Assembly: GCA_018873245.2 (NCBI GenBank)
Contig: JAEMBT020000009.1
Coordinates: forward strand, 5,743,180-5,807,179
DNA length: 64,000 nt
Direction: 5' to 3'
DNA from: Archegozetes longisetosus
Lineage: Eukaryota > Arthropoda > Arachnida > Sarcoptiformes > Trhypochthoniidae
The notes below the pieces were generated by a model, which saw only the letters and a list, made by a program, of their open reading frames with translations, did no database searches and was not told where the DNA came from. Both the position numbers and the translations under genes were made by a program. Positions 11,543 to 24,175 of the stretch are shown here, piece by piece; the stretch's first letter is position 1, and every line of letters starts with the position of its first letter.

Positions 11543-13264
11543 AGTATGAGTTTATCCTCTCAAAGTCAGTTTTAGATGAGTTAAAAACAAAACTCTACTG
11601 ACGTAGAAGGGATATAATTTAACTCGTTCTAAAGGGTAATGAGTTTGGTAATTATACAGTTAAAGACATTGATACTTCCTAAGGGATAGTAAGCTAACTC
11701 TTTAGGGTTAAACTTCTTGATTAAGACACTCATAATTTTGGAACTTCATGAATGATAGATAAAACACATAAAGTTTGAAATGGAGATTTATTTTTAAAAA
11801 AAATTTAGTTCTCATCAGTTTAGTGCTAAGAAACATTTGTTTTAATGCATTATTTCTAAAAAATCTGATATCAAAATGATCGTAATATGACTAAAGTTAT
11901 GTTTATTAGTAATTTCATCCTTATTAATAAGCTTACATGTGAAGTTTTCTTAGATTTTCACTTTCAAACATTAATAGTGAAGTAATAAACTTTTACTTCA
12001 CTGAATTCTGGCATGGAGTGATATCTACTAACAATCTGCAAAACCCTTCGGAATTTTCAAAGTCTAACTCTACATCATTACGATAGAGTGCCAATATAAA
12101 ATACTTTATATAGAAGAGAAATTTTTAAATAACTGCAAAAGAAAACTATGAATTAAGGAAGTTTTCAAATTAAGCAATTTTCAAAATTTCATAAGTTTTT
12201 ATGAAAGCAAAGAGAGCCGAAACATTAATTTTTATCATGAGATCATTTTAATCAGATTTACCTAAGAATTTTCAAAATTAAGGCCAACTCAAGGTTTTTA
12301 ATTACTCCTTCATTTTGTTGTCGTTTTTCTAATTAGTATTGAAATGTAGTTTTTCAACTAATTAAAATTTATTGCTTCCCATTCATATTTAATGGTTTTC
12401 TGTAAAAATTAAATTAATCTCACTGATTTTAATAAGTGTGCTGCTCTATTAGAAAATTGAATTAATTGTTATTTCAGAGTCTTGTTTGTATTCTACTAAA
12501 ATTTTAATATTGATTATAATAATTGTCGTATTAAGCAATTAAAAGAAAAACTTTTTAGTTACAAACTTATGCTTAATTGAACAATATTAATTGACTACTT
12601 TTCTCTTAATTTATTTTTACTGATTGATATTGTTTGAGAAAATCTTTAAATTGTCAAATAAAATTATAAATCAGTTATGATTAAAATATGCTTTGAAAAT
12701 TTTTTTAATTAAGCATATTATGGAAATTTATACGAGTTGATAGTAAAAATCTAATGACGATTCATAACTATATTAAAATTCCTTTACTTAATCTATTCTG
12801 TGAATTTATATTAATTATGTGATATTTATTAACGAATAAATAAATCTTTAATTTCTGGGGCTGCATTCTGGAAGCTTTACAAAATAATATTGTAAGTACA
12901 GTACGATGCTCATGATGATTTGCAGTCACCTAATGCTTTGCAATTTACAATCATTCAAGAATGCGGTTTCTGATTTTAGGTTATATAAGTATCATGTTTA
13001 AAGCATCATATATCAGCCCACAGCAACGTATTAACATTAAGAGGAAAATATCGTGACTATTTTAATAAGAATCAGATAAGGCCCTTGATTAAGTAATAAA
13101 TGTACGGAAATTTTCCCGATTGAGTTGTCCTTCAGATTAAATGTCCTTCAAATCTATATCTATACAAATAAAGGTTGAGATTTTTATTTAGACTTGAAGC
13201 TTTAACAGAATATTTATAGTTTTAGTGAAATAAAGCTTATTTTCCTAATAAGAGTTCAGTAAAA

Positions 13265-15259
13265 ATGTTGAACAAAAGTTTGGTATTATTACTATTTCTA
13301 TTGGAAATTATTATCAGTATAAAAGCCAATGATATAAGTGTTCAAATTAAAAATGGAAAAATTAATGGCAAAAAAGAAACAGTTGATGGCAAAGATGTAA
13401 ACGTCTTTTTAGGTATTCCTTATGCAGAGCCACCGATTGGGGACTTAAGGTTCAAAAAACCTTTACCTGTAAAACAATGGTCACAACCGATCGATGCCTA
13501 CAATTGGCCGAACCCTTGCCTTCAAAGAGAACTTTTGCCACAATATTTCCGCAATAGAAATTATAGTGAAGACTGTCTTTATTTGAATATCTGGTCACCA
13601 CTTGATAGTGATTCGAGTGTTAACTTAAAGCCTGTTATGTTTTGGATTCATGGTGGCATTCTCCTTTTGGGATCTTCGAGTGAGCAGTACTATAGTGGAG
13701 AAGTTCTTTCGACTAAAGGGGATGTAGTCGTGGTTACGATTAATTACAGGTATAAATTTTAATTATTCACGAATAGAGTCAAACCCTGCTATAAAACTTC
13801 AAATTTAGTGATGTTTTGACGTAATGCACTAAATTCTTTATGATCCTTAGGTGTTTTGTAACGGGGTTTTACTGTTAAAATATAACTTGTGAGTGGATAG
13901 ACTTAAAATTACTTGATTAATTAAATTTTGAAACAAAAAAATAGATTAAACACATTCGGGTTTCTATATACTGGAACCGATGATGCCCCTGGAAATATGG
14001 GTCTCTGGGATCAGGCATTAGCTCTTGAATGGGTTAATGATAATATTAAATACTTTGGTGGAGATCCAAATCAAATAACAATTTTAGGTGAAAGTGCTGG
14101 CAGTTGGTCCACAAGTCTTCACATATTATCTCCAATAAGCAGAAATTTATATAAGAATGCAATAATGTTGTCTGGAGCATCTATCAATAATATGGCCGGT
14201 GATGATTCAGAAAATGTTCTTAAGAGTTGGCTTAGTGGCGCTAAACTTATTGGATGTGCTGATGACGAGAGTAATAGTGAGAATCAGTTCACACCCAAAA
14301 TAATTGACTGTTTGAGAAATTCAGATCCAGAAAAGTTGATCTCAATTCCGGAATTGCCCCAACTCTTATCTGGACAGATCGGTTGGTTAAATCAAGTGGT
14401 AGCTGATGGCCAGTTTCTTCCTAAGAAACCATTAGATATGTTAAGAGATGGTAACTATAAGAAGAATTTGAATCTTCTGATTGGATCTGTTGAAGATGAA
14501 GGCTCTTTTATACTGCCCTGGTATGTGGATCCTGTTAAATACCATCCGATTTCACCACACAATCTGACATATAGTGAAGCCTATGACGAGCTGGTTAGAA
14601 TATCTTCAAGATTGAAATCGAAAATACCAATTAATGGTGAAGATGTTGCAAAACTTTATTTTACTGGCTTATCAGATAATAATGATTTTGATCTTTTGAG
14701 GAGAACTATTGGTATAGCAGTCGGAGACTTCTTACTCACTTGTCCAACTATTCAATTCGCTAAAACTTTGTTTAGTAATGATAGAGAAAAGAGTAATGTT
14801 TATCAATACTATTATAACAGTAAATTAGGAGAAGAAAAGTTGATTTGCTCAAAATGGATGGGTACCTGTCATGCAAATGATCTTTGGCCCGTTTTTGGTA
14901 TACCTATCAGAGAATATGATAGACATCTCGATAGGGAAAGAGAAATTTCTGCCCAAGTGATTGAGTTTTTCACACATTTTGCTAAAACTGGGTTTGTATA
15001 AATTATTTGAATTTTAACTTAGTTTCAATTTAAAATATTTTTGAAGTTTGGATTTTAAAATTTATTTTAAATGTCCGTTTTCAGACGTCCGTCACCACAG
15101 AATGGCGCAAATTGGCCCAAATATTATACAATTAATGATAATATAATTGCACCCTATTACGAGATAACTAATGAACCCAAACCTTATACTAATTTTGGTA
15201 ACGGATTAAAGTTAAATGAATGCGACTACTTATGGAAGACATATATCGACCAACAATAG
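13265..15259 (+). CDS. carboxylesterase A, type I (568 aa)
   Basis: Three exons: 13265-13749, 13945-14991 and 15085-15259 (phase-2 introns at NYR and at TG). It is a secreted member of the carboxylesterase/cholinesterase family (alpha/beta hydrolase), which cleaves carboxyl esters; arthropod relatives detoxify xenobiotics or process lipids. A hydrophobic signal peptide of about 20 residues precedes NDISVQIKNG. Family motifs are [24 protein letters not shown] and the oxyanion-region WIHGG. The nucleophile elbow GESAG gives Ser212, DEGSF gives Glu347 and TCHAND gives His471. The length is normal for the family and the frame is intact. It heads the array as a type I/type II pair with B. AATAAA lies at 15403. 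The physiological substrate cannot be read from the sequence. Confidence 0.95.
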
Positions 15260-15639
15260 TGTGCTGAATGTAAAAATTTTTAGTTATAAGGACATTTTAG
15301 GCATAACCAAACTGATCATTCTATTAGCTAATTGGCTAATTTAGTAGTGCTTCCCTCTAGAAGATAATGACATTCGGTTATGTATATATAACTTACTAAT
15401 TAAATAAAGTCTTTATTGCTTAAAAAATGAGATAAAGTTTTGGATTTTTATTGTTCAATTTCAAAGTTCGAGTTTGAATTGACACAATTTGAAAATTTTT
15501 GCCTTTAAGTAAAACTCAGTTAAAGCGAGTCCCACTTTATTTCAAGGAAAAACAATTCAAATATTGATCAAATGTTAAGATATGAAGACATATTTGCAAA
15601 TTAAATTGTCCTTCAGTTCTCTTATACGTTTGAACTCAA

Positions 15640-15790
15640 TTGTGATTTGTCTATAAATAAGTACTATTTTGATAGTCTGCATGAGCCTGCAAAAAAGTTT
15701 TAGATAACAATTTTATCTATTTCTAGCACTCATAGGATAGCACTGATAATAATTCGTATAGCAGTCCCTCACAAATCAGTTTTATTATAA
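15640..15790 (+). promoter_or_regulatory. conserved esterase promoter block (copy upstream of B)
   Basis: TATAAATA (15652-15659) is followed by a block containing TTTTGATAGTCT, GATAACAATTTTATC and AGCACTCATAGGATAGCACT. The same order of words occurs before D, D', E and F. The block ends about 30-40 bp before the ATG of B. Conservation across both esterase types while surrounding spacer diverges suggests a core promoter and 5' leader. The exact transcription start is not visible. Confidence 0.6.
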
Positions 15791-15822
15791 ACTTATAAAT
15801 ACGAACTTATTTCAGTTATATA

Positions 15823-18800
15823 ATGCTAGTCAACGATTTTTGCGTATTGTTATTGACTCTGTTGAGAATAACCATAGTTTTTAGTGATGAGGCGATTAAT
15901 AACAATATAAGTGTTCAAATTAAAGATGGAAAAATAAATGGCAAAAGAGAGACATTTAATGGCAAAGATGTGAACGTGTTCTTAGGTATTCCCTATGCAG
16001 AGCCACCGATCGGTGAATTGAGATTCAAAAAGCCTTTACCTGTGAAACAATGGTCACAACCAATAGATGCGACCCATTGGCCGAACCCTTGCCAACAGCC
16101 ACAAATATTTGGGAAATTTTTAAATAACAACTTTAGTGAAGACTGTCTTTATTTAAATATATGGTCACCACTTATTGGTTCGAGTGATCAATTAAAGGCA
16201 GTTATGTTTTACATCCACGGCGGTGGTCTACTGTATGGATCTTCTAGTGAGAAACTTTACGTCGCTGATGTACTTTCGGTCAAAGGAGATGTTGTTGTGG
16301 TCACTGTTAATTATCGGTAAAAAATTGAAATTAGGCAATAAATAAATTACCATTTGCAAGAAACACATAATTAAGTACTATGATACTGTTGACATAAACC
16401 ATTCTTATATCAAATAATTCTTATTAATCAAAATTACGTAAAATGAATGGGAAGAAGGATAAGACCACTGCCGTAGCCAGCTTTATTGGTCTGGGGGGCT
16501 AAATGTCTGAAAATTCTCAGCTAAGATAAGCTTTATTTAATCTGAGGTGTCTTGTCTTGTTGTGGTGAAGTAAACTAATTTTATTTTTAATATATAAAGC
16601 AATATATGGACTTAGTTGTGGTGTGTGTTTGTCAAACTCAAAAATAGACTGACCCTTCTATTGAAATTTCTATCCCTATATATTTAGGTAAAGGTTTATT
16701 TGTTTATACATTGATAATAGGATTAAAAGTAATGGTCAAATTTTGGTTTACTTCCGATTGACCAACAAATGAAAGACCAAAAGCCAAAAGCACAACAAGA
16801 AAAGCCCAATAAATAAAAGACCAACAATTAAATGACCAACAAATAAATGCCCAACAAATCAAATCTCTTAATTTATCAAATAATTAAATAAACATCTGTT
16901 TTCAGATTATTGAACGAGTCACATTTATAAGATGTTTTATAGATTTCAAAAAAGGGCCTTCAAATTTTGAATTTTCTCAAAACTTATTAGTAATATTTAC
17001 TCTGATATTTACTCTTATTTTCCAATAATATATTTTTTGTCTAATTTTAACTATAGAAAAAACATTACTTAAGCATTGCTTAAATGAACTGCTATTCAAT
17101 AATAACCTTAGCATAAATTTGTTGGGCTTTTAGTTTTTGGTCTTTTATTTGTTGGTCAATCGGGAGGACACCCAAATTTTAGTAGTAGTAAATAAGATTG
17201 AGAGTAGGAAAATTTCCATTTGTTTAAACTTGGGATAAAGCTTAAAATTAAACTTTAGAACATCTCAAATCAAAATTTAATTCAATACAATTTTTCTGTT
17301 ACAGTGATTTTTACCAAATCCAATGGCAAAGTTATCTAGATTAATAGATAATGCAATTTCTCTTTCAATCGAAATAAGAGCCAAACCGTTTAATCTGTCA
17401 TTAGACATCGAAATTCTCAAATAAGTTTTAATTCTTCTTAATGTTGAAAAACTCTTTTCACACGAAACATTAACACATCCTATAGTTAATGATATCTTAA
17501 AATACTTTAATAAATCTGGCATAGAGTTTGAATAATCAGTTAATTTTTCATAGACATTAAAAGTATCTTCGCATTCATAGAATAATAATTTTGTAATTTC
17601 AGAATTTGACTTTAAATTTTCTAGATTCAAACAATAATGAGTAGCAAAAGGCTTCATAATTTCAAAGTTCATGAAATGCTTGGATATTGGATAGCAAGCG
17701 CTAACTCCCATTAAAATATCTGTTAATTCATTATCAAACCTTTGATTTAACTTAAACTTTGTAAAACTTTTGGGAGGCTATAGCCCCTAGCCCCCCCCGC
17801 TGGCTACGGATGTGAATAAGACTATAAACTATAAAATCATTTACCTATTCTATTCTTTAACAAAACAAATCAATTTGTGTTAATTTTGAAAATAATCAAA
17901 ACTATTCATGATTTATTGCACATTTAATCATTTCTGCCACTTTCTCATAATTGAAGACTCGGCACATTCGGATTTCTATACTCTGGAACAGATGATGCAC
18001 CTGGAAATGTCGGTTTTTGGGATCAGGCATTAGCTCTTGAATGGGTTAATGACAACATTCAATACTTTGGTGGAGATCCAAATCAAATCACAATTTTTGG
18101 TGAAAGTGCTGGCAGTTGGTCTGTAAGTCTTCTAATATTATCTCCAATGACCGGAAATCTATACAAAAATGCAATTATGATGTCGGCATCAGTTACCAAT
18201 CACTTAGACAGTGGGGAACCAGATCACGTTCGACAAAAGTGGTTAAACGGAGCGAAAAGTATTGGTTGTAATGACGAGACTAATAGTGATAAAAATCAAT
18301 TCACTCCTAAAATAATGAAATGTCTGAGAGAAGCCACTTCTGAGTCATTAAGAGATTTGATTGAATCTCCTGAAGTTGTAAACAGTAATGGTTGGCCACC
18401 ACAAGTAGTGATTGATGGACAATTTCTGCCTAAAAGACCATTAGATATGTTACAAAGTGGTGACTATAAGAAGAATTTAAATTTAATTATTGGTACGACT
18501 GAAGATGAAGGCTCTTATTTACTTTCATGGCAAGTGGATCGAATTAAATATGATCCGAACTTACCACATAATCTAACTTATAATGAAGCTTATAATGAGT
18601 TGGTTAAAATATCTTCAGGTTTAACATCGAAAATTGCTGTGAATGGTGAAGACGTTGCAAAACTTTACTTCACAGGTCTGTCAGATAGTAATGATTTTGA
18701 TCTATTGAGAAGAACTGTTGGTATTGCATTTGGCGATTTTATAGTTACTTGTCCAACTATTCAATTCGCCAAGACTTTGTTTAGTAATGATAGGGAAAAA

Positions 18801-19264
18801 AGCAATGTCTATCAATATTATTATAACAGTAAATTAGGAGAAGAAAAGTTTTTTTGTTCGAAATGGATGGGTGTTTGTCATGGAAATGATATTTGGCCCG
18901 TATTTGGTATACCTTTTAGAGAAGTTGATAGACATCTTGATAGGGAGAGAGAAATTTCTGACCAAATGATCGAGTTTATCACGCATTTCGCAAAAGCTGG
19001 GTTTGTATTAATTACCATTTTTTTTATGTTGATATCATTTTTTTGTATAAAATTAATAACTAGTTTATAATATTGTTTTTTGTTCGCAGATATCCTTCGC
19101 CGCAGAATGGTGCTGTTTGGCCAAAATATTACATAATTAATAACAATGTGATAGCCCCTTATTATGAAATCACTAATGAACCAAAGCAAAACACTAATTT
19201 TGGGAACGGACTTAAATTAAATGAGTGCGACTTGTTATGGAAAAAATACTTGGATCAGTTGTGA
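15823..19264 (+). CDS. carboxylesterase B, type II (570 aa)
   Basis: Three exons: 15823-16316, 17957-19000 and 19090-19264. It has a signal peptide (MLVNDFCVLLLTLL...), then the same carboxylesterase fold as A, with SEDCLYLNIW, YIHGGG, GESAG (Ser215), DEGSY (Glu349) and VCHGND (His473). The C-terminal exon begins YPSPQNGAVWPKYY. The frame is intact. Intron 1 is 1.64 kb here, against roughly 0.3 kb in C, E and F, because a hAT element (16466-17814) with target duplication inserted in it; the donor (GTAAAA) and acceptor (TTGAAG) are preserved, so splicing may still work. It probably acts outside the cell as a broad esterase, like its neighbours. It pairs with the type I gene A just upstream (563-bp gap). 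Confidence 0.94.
16753..17166. repeat. nested inverted repeat with short internal tandem motifs
   Basis: TCCGATTGACCAACAAAT at the left matches the complement of ATTTGTTGGTCAATCGGGA at the right. Beside the left end the words GACCAACAAATAAA and GCCCAACAAAT recur several times with variation up to about 16860. It is likely a MITE inserted in the hAT copy. Confidence 0.7.
17277..17775 (-). pseudogene. hAT transposase C-terminal fragment
   Basis: The minus-strand frame reads through about 165 codons to a stop at 17277. It contains CEKSFSTLRRIKTYLR followed by MSNDRLNGLALISIE, which is the hAT dimerisation domain typical of ZMYM/KRAB-like hAT transposases. No N-terminal zinc finger or catalytic part is present upstream within the element, so this is a truncated, non-functional remnant. 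Confidence 0.85.
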
Positions 19265-19784
19265 ATGTTTCACACATACGAAAAATGATCAAATTGCTCA
19301 AAATTAACTAAATACAAATTCAGATTTATGGGATATCAAATTTTCTTTTAAATTGAGACCAAAATTTTATATATTAGTTCATTGCAGAAAATTTGTTCTG
19401 TTAGATTAAATAATATTAAAAATTATTATTAATCTATTTCTATGTGGTTTATATTTCATTTAAGTATAAATATTTTTTGAGAAGTATTTATTGCAACCCA
19501 ATTTGATAAAAATTGAATGTCAGATACAATCATTCATTTATGGTATTTGACTCATTTCACATGGGATCTATATAAAAATTAAGAATAGATAACGATTACG
19601 GTCAACAACTTTTCAAGATTAACACCTATAAATTGACAGTTGCTTTTTTCCATATATTTCAAAATGATTCTATATAAACTTATAAATCTTTTCATCATTT
19701 TGAGCAATCAAGTAATAGCCATGGCATACACATATTTGTCGCCGTATACCTTGCGCGTAACGCACGTTTCAAAGTGTTATAAAA

Positions 19785-19903
19785 CCATATTCTGAGTTCT
19801 GTCTTAAGCTCGATCTTGACTCAAGTAAGATTTGAAATACAAATTTTGCTAGCACCAAGTCTAACTTGAGTCGAGATCGAGCTTAAAACAACTCAGAATA
19901 TGG
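19785..19903. repeat. hairpin repeat, 119 bp
   Basis: Arms of about 45 bp (CCATATTCTGAGTT at the left, its complement at the right) contain AAGCTCGATCTYGACTCAAG. It is absent from the matching flanks of C and E, which suggests an insertion after duplication. Confidence 0.7.
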
Positions 19904-20134
19904 GTCATAGTCTTGTAATTTGCAAACTTATTGAACTTGTTTTAGTACAGGACGGGGCAAAATTTGCTTGACATTTTCAATGGCCATTAAAATTTGAACG
20001 AGTGAATACTTAAAAAAATATTTCGTAGGCGGGACCTCTGTGCATTGGAGTTTTGTTTGGTGTAAACATTGAGCACATGTTCATAGTTGAAAAACTGGTG
20101 AAATACAACACTTAAAAGAGCAATTTTACTTTTC

Positions 20135-20344
20135 ATGAGTTTTATATTTCAAATAAATGTATCGTTTCAGTTCAGAGAACTGTTCGATTCGGTTCAGTTC
20201 AGTTTAGAGGACTATTTGGAATTTGGAATCAACGATAGTCCGAGTAGACAAGGAATAAAGGATTTTATTGAACAATTCGAAGGAACAGGCAGTGTGACTG
20301 ATGCTCAGTCATCAATAATTTTGCAAAAAGAATACGTCAAATAA
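20135..20344 (+). pseudogene. transposase-like HTH fragment
   Basis: A 69-codon frame holds SPSRQGIKDFIEQFEGTGS, resembling the helix-turn-helix region at the start of mariner-like/DUF4817-type transposases (PSRQ...KFEETGSV). Immediately after the stop, another frame reads EGAHIEN, as in mariner transposase C-termini, so this may be an internally deleted copy. The family is assigned from motif resemblance only. It is not expected to be functional. Confidence 0.45.
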
Positions 20345-22080
20345 TAGCCGTAGAAGGGGCTCACATTGAAAACATTGTCGTGTAGCCTATGCAAATCTCC
20401 CATTATTGTACTTTTAAATAAAATGAATTTTGAAAATCCACTCATTCAAAAGTTATTTCGAATTAAAAAATGCCGGGTGACTTTTCGTACAACCTATAGA
20501 CATCCTATGTTTATGTGTAATATATTATTTTGAAACCGAGATTATGAACTAAAATTTTGTCAAAAAAATTAAAAAAATTTTCTCTACAAAGATTTATTAG
20601 GATTTAAATTGTGCTACAGTAGTCTTCTGCGGAAAATTTGGAAAACTTTTGCTCTATGAACTGTGAATTTTAGTTAAAATTTTTCTAATTTCTGCTCCAT
20701 AACTAGAGCCACAGCACTATTGTTTTATTAATGATTTTTTCATATTTGTTTTAGATACTAAATACTATCGTTTTTGCATTTGATTTAAGTTTATCGTTTA
20801 GAATTTTGGACTAAATTTCAATAAGTCAATTATAGTTTTCATTTGTATTATTTAAAAGGAATAATTTAAAATTAAGGATAATAATTGACAATAGTCTCAT
20901 TTTCAACTTTAAGTGAAGGCCTTATTTAATTTTGAGATAACATGTCCATTCTAAGATAATTATTAGGATTAGTTGTAACAAATATATTTAATTGCACTTA
21001 TTGGCATAGTCTATGTCAGTGTATTTCTCGATTTCTATGTTAAAGGTACTAGTCGAAGAGTAGCCCGTCTCTTACACTTAGAAAATTATAACTTAAGAAA
21101 AGTCTAAGAAAAAGTTCAAGTGTTTAGGTCGAAAATTGGATCTTCATTAATCAAATTTGTCCAGGACGCTTATCTATGAACTCTCTATCATAATTAACAC
21201 GTTTTTCTGGAATAAAGCCTGATTTTCATAATCAATTTCGCCGAATTTACATATAGATGTACCAACCTATAATAATTTTACTTCCCTATTAGCTAACCTA
21301 ATTGTGAAAACTATTTTATGCGAATCGATCGTTGCTGTAGAATCAATTTTATTTCATCGAATACACAATTTACATTCCTCTCTATGAAAGAGCTTATAGA
21401 TAGGTTCGCCTGTTTTTAAATTCAGGAATATGGCATTCGGCGAAACGAGCATAGTAGTCTTAACTTCTTCAATTCCATGCTGAGCGATCCCGTGTAGAGA
21501 TATATTATTGTCTGTTTCGCAAAAAAGTCACAAATAATGTTTATTTGTGACTAACTTTCTGCAATGCTTTATGAAAACAGTTATAATAAATTATGAATTA
21601 CACGAGTGTCCAAATAACGTTTTTGGACCATATCATTTTTTAATCAGTTTAACGTTAAAGTTTAATTATCGACTGTTTTACTGTGATTTTAAACTGTAAC
21701 TATTATTGTGATTATATAAACTTGATCTGAAAAAATGAAAGATTGTTTGATGAAAGAATTTTTAATTTGATGAGACACGCATTTTTTTAAGAAAAAAGTC
21801 AAGCAAAGTCAATCTAAACTGATCTATGATTCGATATAATTGCCTTTTTAGAGCCATAATTGTGTTTAATAAAAGTAACACATTTAAATGCTCAGGTTCT
21901 GTTATTTAAATCGAGTGTGGGCTAATAAGCACATGTTTATAGCGACGTACTTGAAGGTAGGAAAGATAAACTGTTTACCACTTTTGCTCAAATCTACTCT
22001 ATCCTTGTATGAAGGACTCATATGATAGTCACTTAGTTTCATTATAAGGCTATTACAAACACCACTTATTTTTATATGTA

Positions 22081-24175
22081 ATGCTAGACAACAATTTTTG
22101 CATATTATTATTGACTCTGTTGGGAGTAACCATAGTTTTTAGTGATGAGACGATTAATAACAATATAAGTGTTCAAATTAAAAATGCAAAAATAAATGGC
22201 AAAAGAGAGACATTTAATGGCAAAGATGTGAACGTATTCTTAGGTATTCCCTATGCAGAGCCACCGATCGGTGAATTGAGATTCAAAAAGCCATTACCTG
22301 TAAAACAATGGTCACAACCAATAGATGCGACCCATTGGCCGAACCCTTGCCAACAGCCACAAATGTCTGCGAGCTTTTTAAATAACAACTTCAGTGAAGA
22401 CTGTCTTTATTTAAATATATGGTCACCACTTATTGGTTCGAGTGACCAATTAAAGGCAATTATGTTTTATATTCACGGTGGTGCTCTACTATATGGATCA
22501 TCTAATGAAAAATTTCTTGTGGCTGATGTACTTTCGGTCAAAGGAGATGTTGTTGTGGTCACTATTAATTATCGGTAGAAAATTTAAAAGTTAGGCAATA
22601 AATTCTCATTTGAAAGAAGGGCTTAATTAAATGCTATATTGCTACTCACTCAAGCAATTATTATATTCAATAATTATTCATTGAAATTACATTAGGCAAT
22701 GATCAATGGGAAGAAGGGTATAACTGCATACTATAAAACCATTTACTTGTTCTATTCTTCCGCAAAACAAATCAATTTGTATTAACTTTTACTATAATCA
22801 GACCTCTATACACAATTTTTTGCTTATGTTTATCATTTAATCTTTTATGCTACTTTCTCATAATTGAAGACTCGGCACATTTGGGTTTCTATACTCTGCA
22901 ACAGATGATGCACCCGGAAATGTAGGTCTTTGGGATCAGGCATTAGCTCTTGAATGGGTTAATGACAACATTCAATACTTTGGTGGAGATCCAAATCAAA
23001 TCACAATAATGGGCCACAGTGCTGGCAGTTGGGCTGTAAGCCTTCTAATATTGTCTCCAGTGACCAGAAATCTATACAAAAATGCAATTATGATGTCAGC
23101 ATCAGTAATAAATCACTTGGATAGTGGGGAACCAGATCAAGCTCGACAAAAGTGGTTAAACGGAGCGAAAAGTATTGGTTGTAATGACGAGACCAATAGT
23201 GATAAAAATGAATTCACTCCTAAAATAATGAAATGTTTGAGAGAAGCCACTTCTGAGTCATTAAGAGATTTGATTGAATCTCCGAATGTAATAAACAGTA
23301 ATGGTTGGGCACCACAAGTAGTGATTGATGGACAATTTCTGCCTAAAAGACCATTAGATATGTTACAAAGTGGTGACTATAAGAAGAATTTAAATTTAAT
23401 TATTGGTACGACTGAAGATGAAGGATCTTTTGTTCTTCCTTGGAAAATTGATCCGATTAAATATGATCCGAACTCACCACAAAATCTAACATATAGTGAA
23501 GCTTATAATGAGTTGGTTACAATATCTTCAGGTTTTATATCGAGAATTCCTGTGAACGGTGAAGATGTTGCAAAACTTTATTTTACGGGTCTGTCAGATG
23601 GTAGTGATTTTGATCTTTTGAGAAGAACTATTGGTATTGCATTCGGCGATTATTATATCGGATGTCCAACTATTCAATTCGCTAAAACTTTATTTAGTAA
23701 TGATAGAGAAAAAAGTAATGTCTATCAATACTATTATAACAGTGAATTAGGAGAAGAAAAGTTGGTTTGTTCGAAATGGATGGGTGTTTGTCATGGAAAT
23801 GATATTTGGCCCGTATTTGGTATACCTTTTAGAGAAGTTGATAGACATCTCGATAGGGAAAGACAAATTTCTGACAAAATGATAGAGTTTTTCACGCACT
23901 TTGCTAAAAATGGGTTCGTGTTAATTTACATATTTTTATGTTGATATAATTCTTTTATAAAAATGAATAACTAGTTTATAATATTGCTTCTTGTTTGCAG
24001 ATACCCTTCACCACAGAATGGTGCTGTTTGGCCAAAATATTATATAATTAATAACAATGTGATAGCCCCTTATTATGAAATCACTAATGAACCCAAACAA
24101 AAGACTAATTTTGGAAACGGACTTAAGTTAAATGAGTGCGACTTGTTATGGAAAAAATACTTGGATCAGTTGTGA
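22081..24175 (+). CDS. carboxylesterase C, type II, with GHSAG elbow (570 aa)
   Basis: Three exons: 22081-22574, 22870-23913 and 24001-24175. It has a signal peptide (MLDNNFCILLLTLLG...) and all family motifs: SEDCLYLNIW, YIHGGA, DEGSF (Glu349), VCHGND (His473). The frame is intact. The nucleophile elbow is GHSAG: His214 replaces the Glu that precedes the catalytic Ser in most carboxylesterases (codon CAC at 23015-23017), and IM precedes it where B and F have IF. GxSxG is kept, so catalysis is likely, perhaps with altered substrate choice (inference). The promoter block shared by the other copies was not found upstream; TTTTTATATG stands just before the ATG. AATAAA lies near 24329. Confidence 0.93.

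Larger units (their letters stand above)
8946..13264. other. intergenic region between protease and esterase array
   Basis: No gene is supported over 4.3 kb. It holds a hAT-type non-autonomous element (9526-9973) and a short hairpin (11493-11542). Near 9246 a CTATCCGGAAAGTATTTG stretch resembles a mariner end, but no partner end was found. The last few hundred bases before 13265 hold TATATAAG near 12980, which could be part of the promoter of esterase A. Confidence 0.5.
16466..17814 (-). mobile_element. hAT transposon remnant in intron 1 of esterase B
   Basis: The ends carry CCGTAGCCAGC as inverted repeats, with a C/G-rich GGGGGGCTA just inside. An 8-bp target duplication, GATAAGAC (16458-16465) and AATAAGAC (17815-17822), has one mismatch. 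The related introns in C, E and F lack the insert. A C-terminal transposase fragment lies on the minus strand, and a second inverted-repeat element is nested at 16753-17166. Confidence 0.85.
19265..22080. other. spacer between esterases B and C
   Basis: The first 400-450 bp resemble the 3' flanks of C and E. From about 20510 to 21020 it again matches the flank seen at 25260-25440 plus 30170-30490 and at 40800-41270, so it belongs to the duplicated unit. In between lie a hairpin (19785-19903) and a transposase remnant (20135-20344). A 12-bp perfect stem with 3-nt loop sits near 21525-21551. The upstream block found before the other esterases is not recognisable before C. Confidence 0.6.

Noticed and set aside
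18878-19189. Minus-strand frame opposite esterase B exons 2-3
   Set aside because: Shadow of a strongly conserved coding region on the plus strand.
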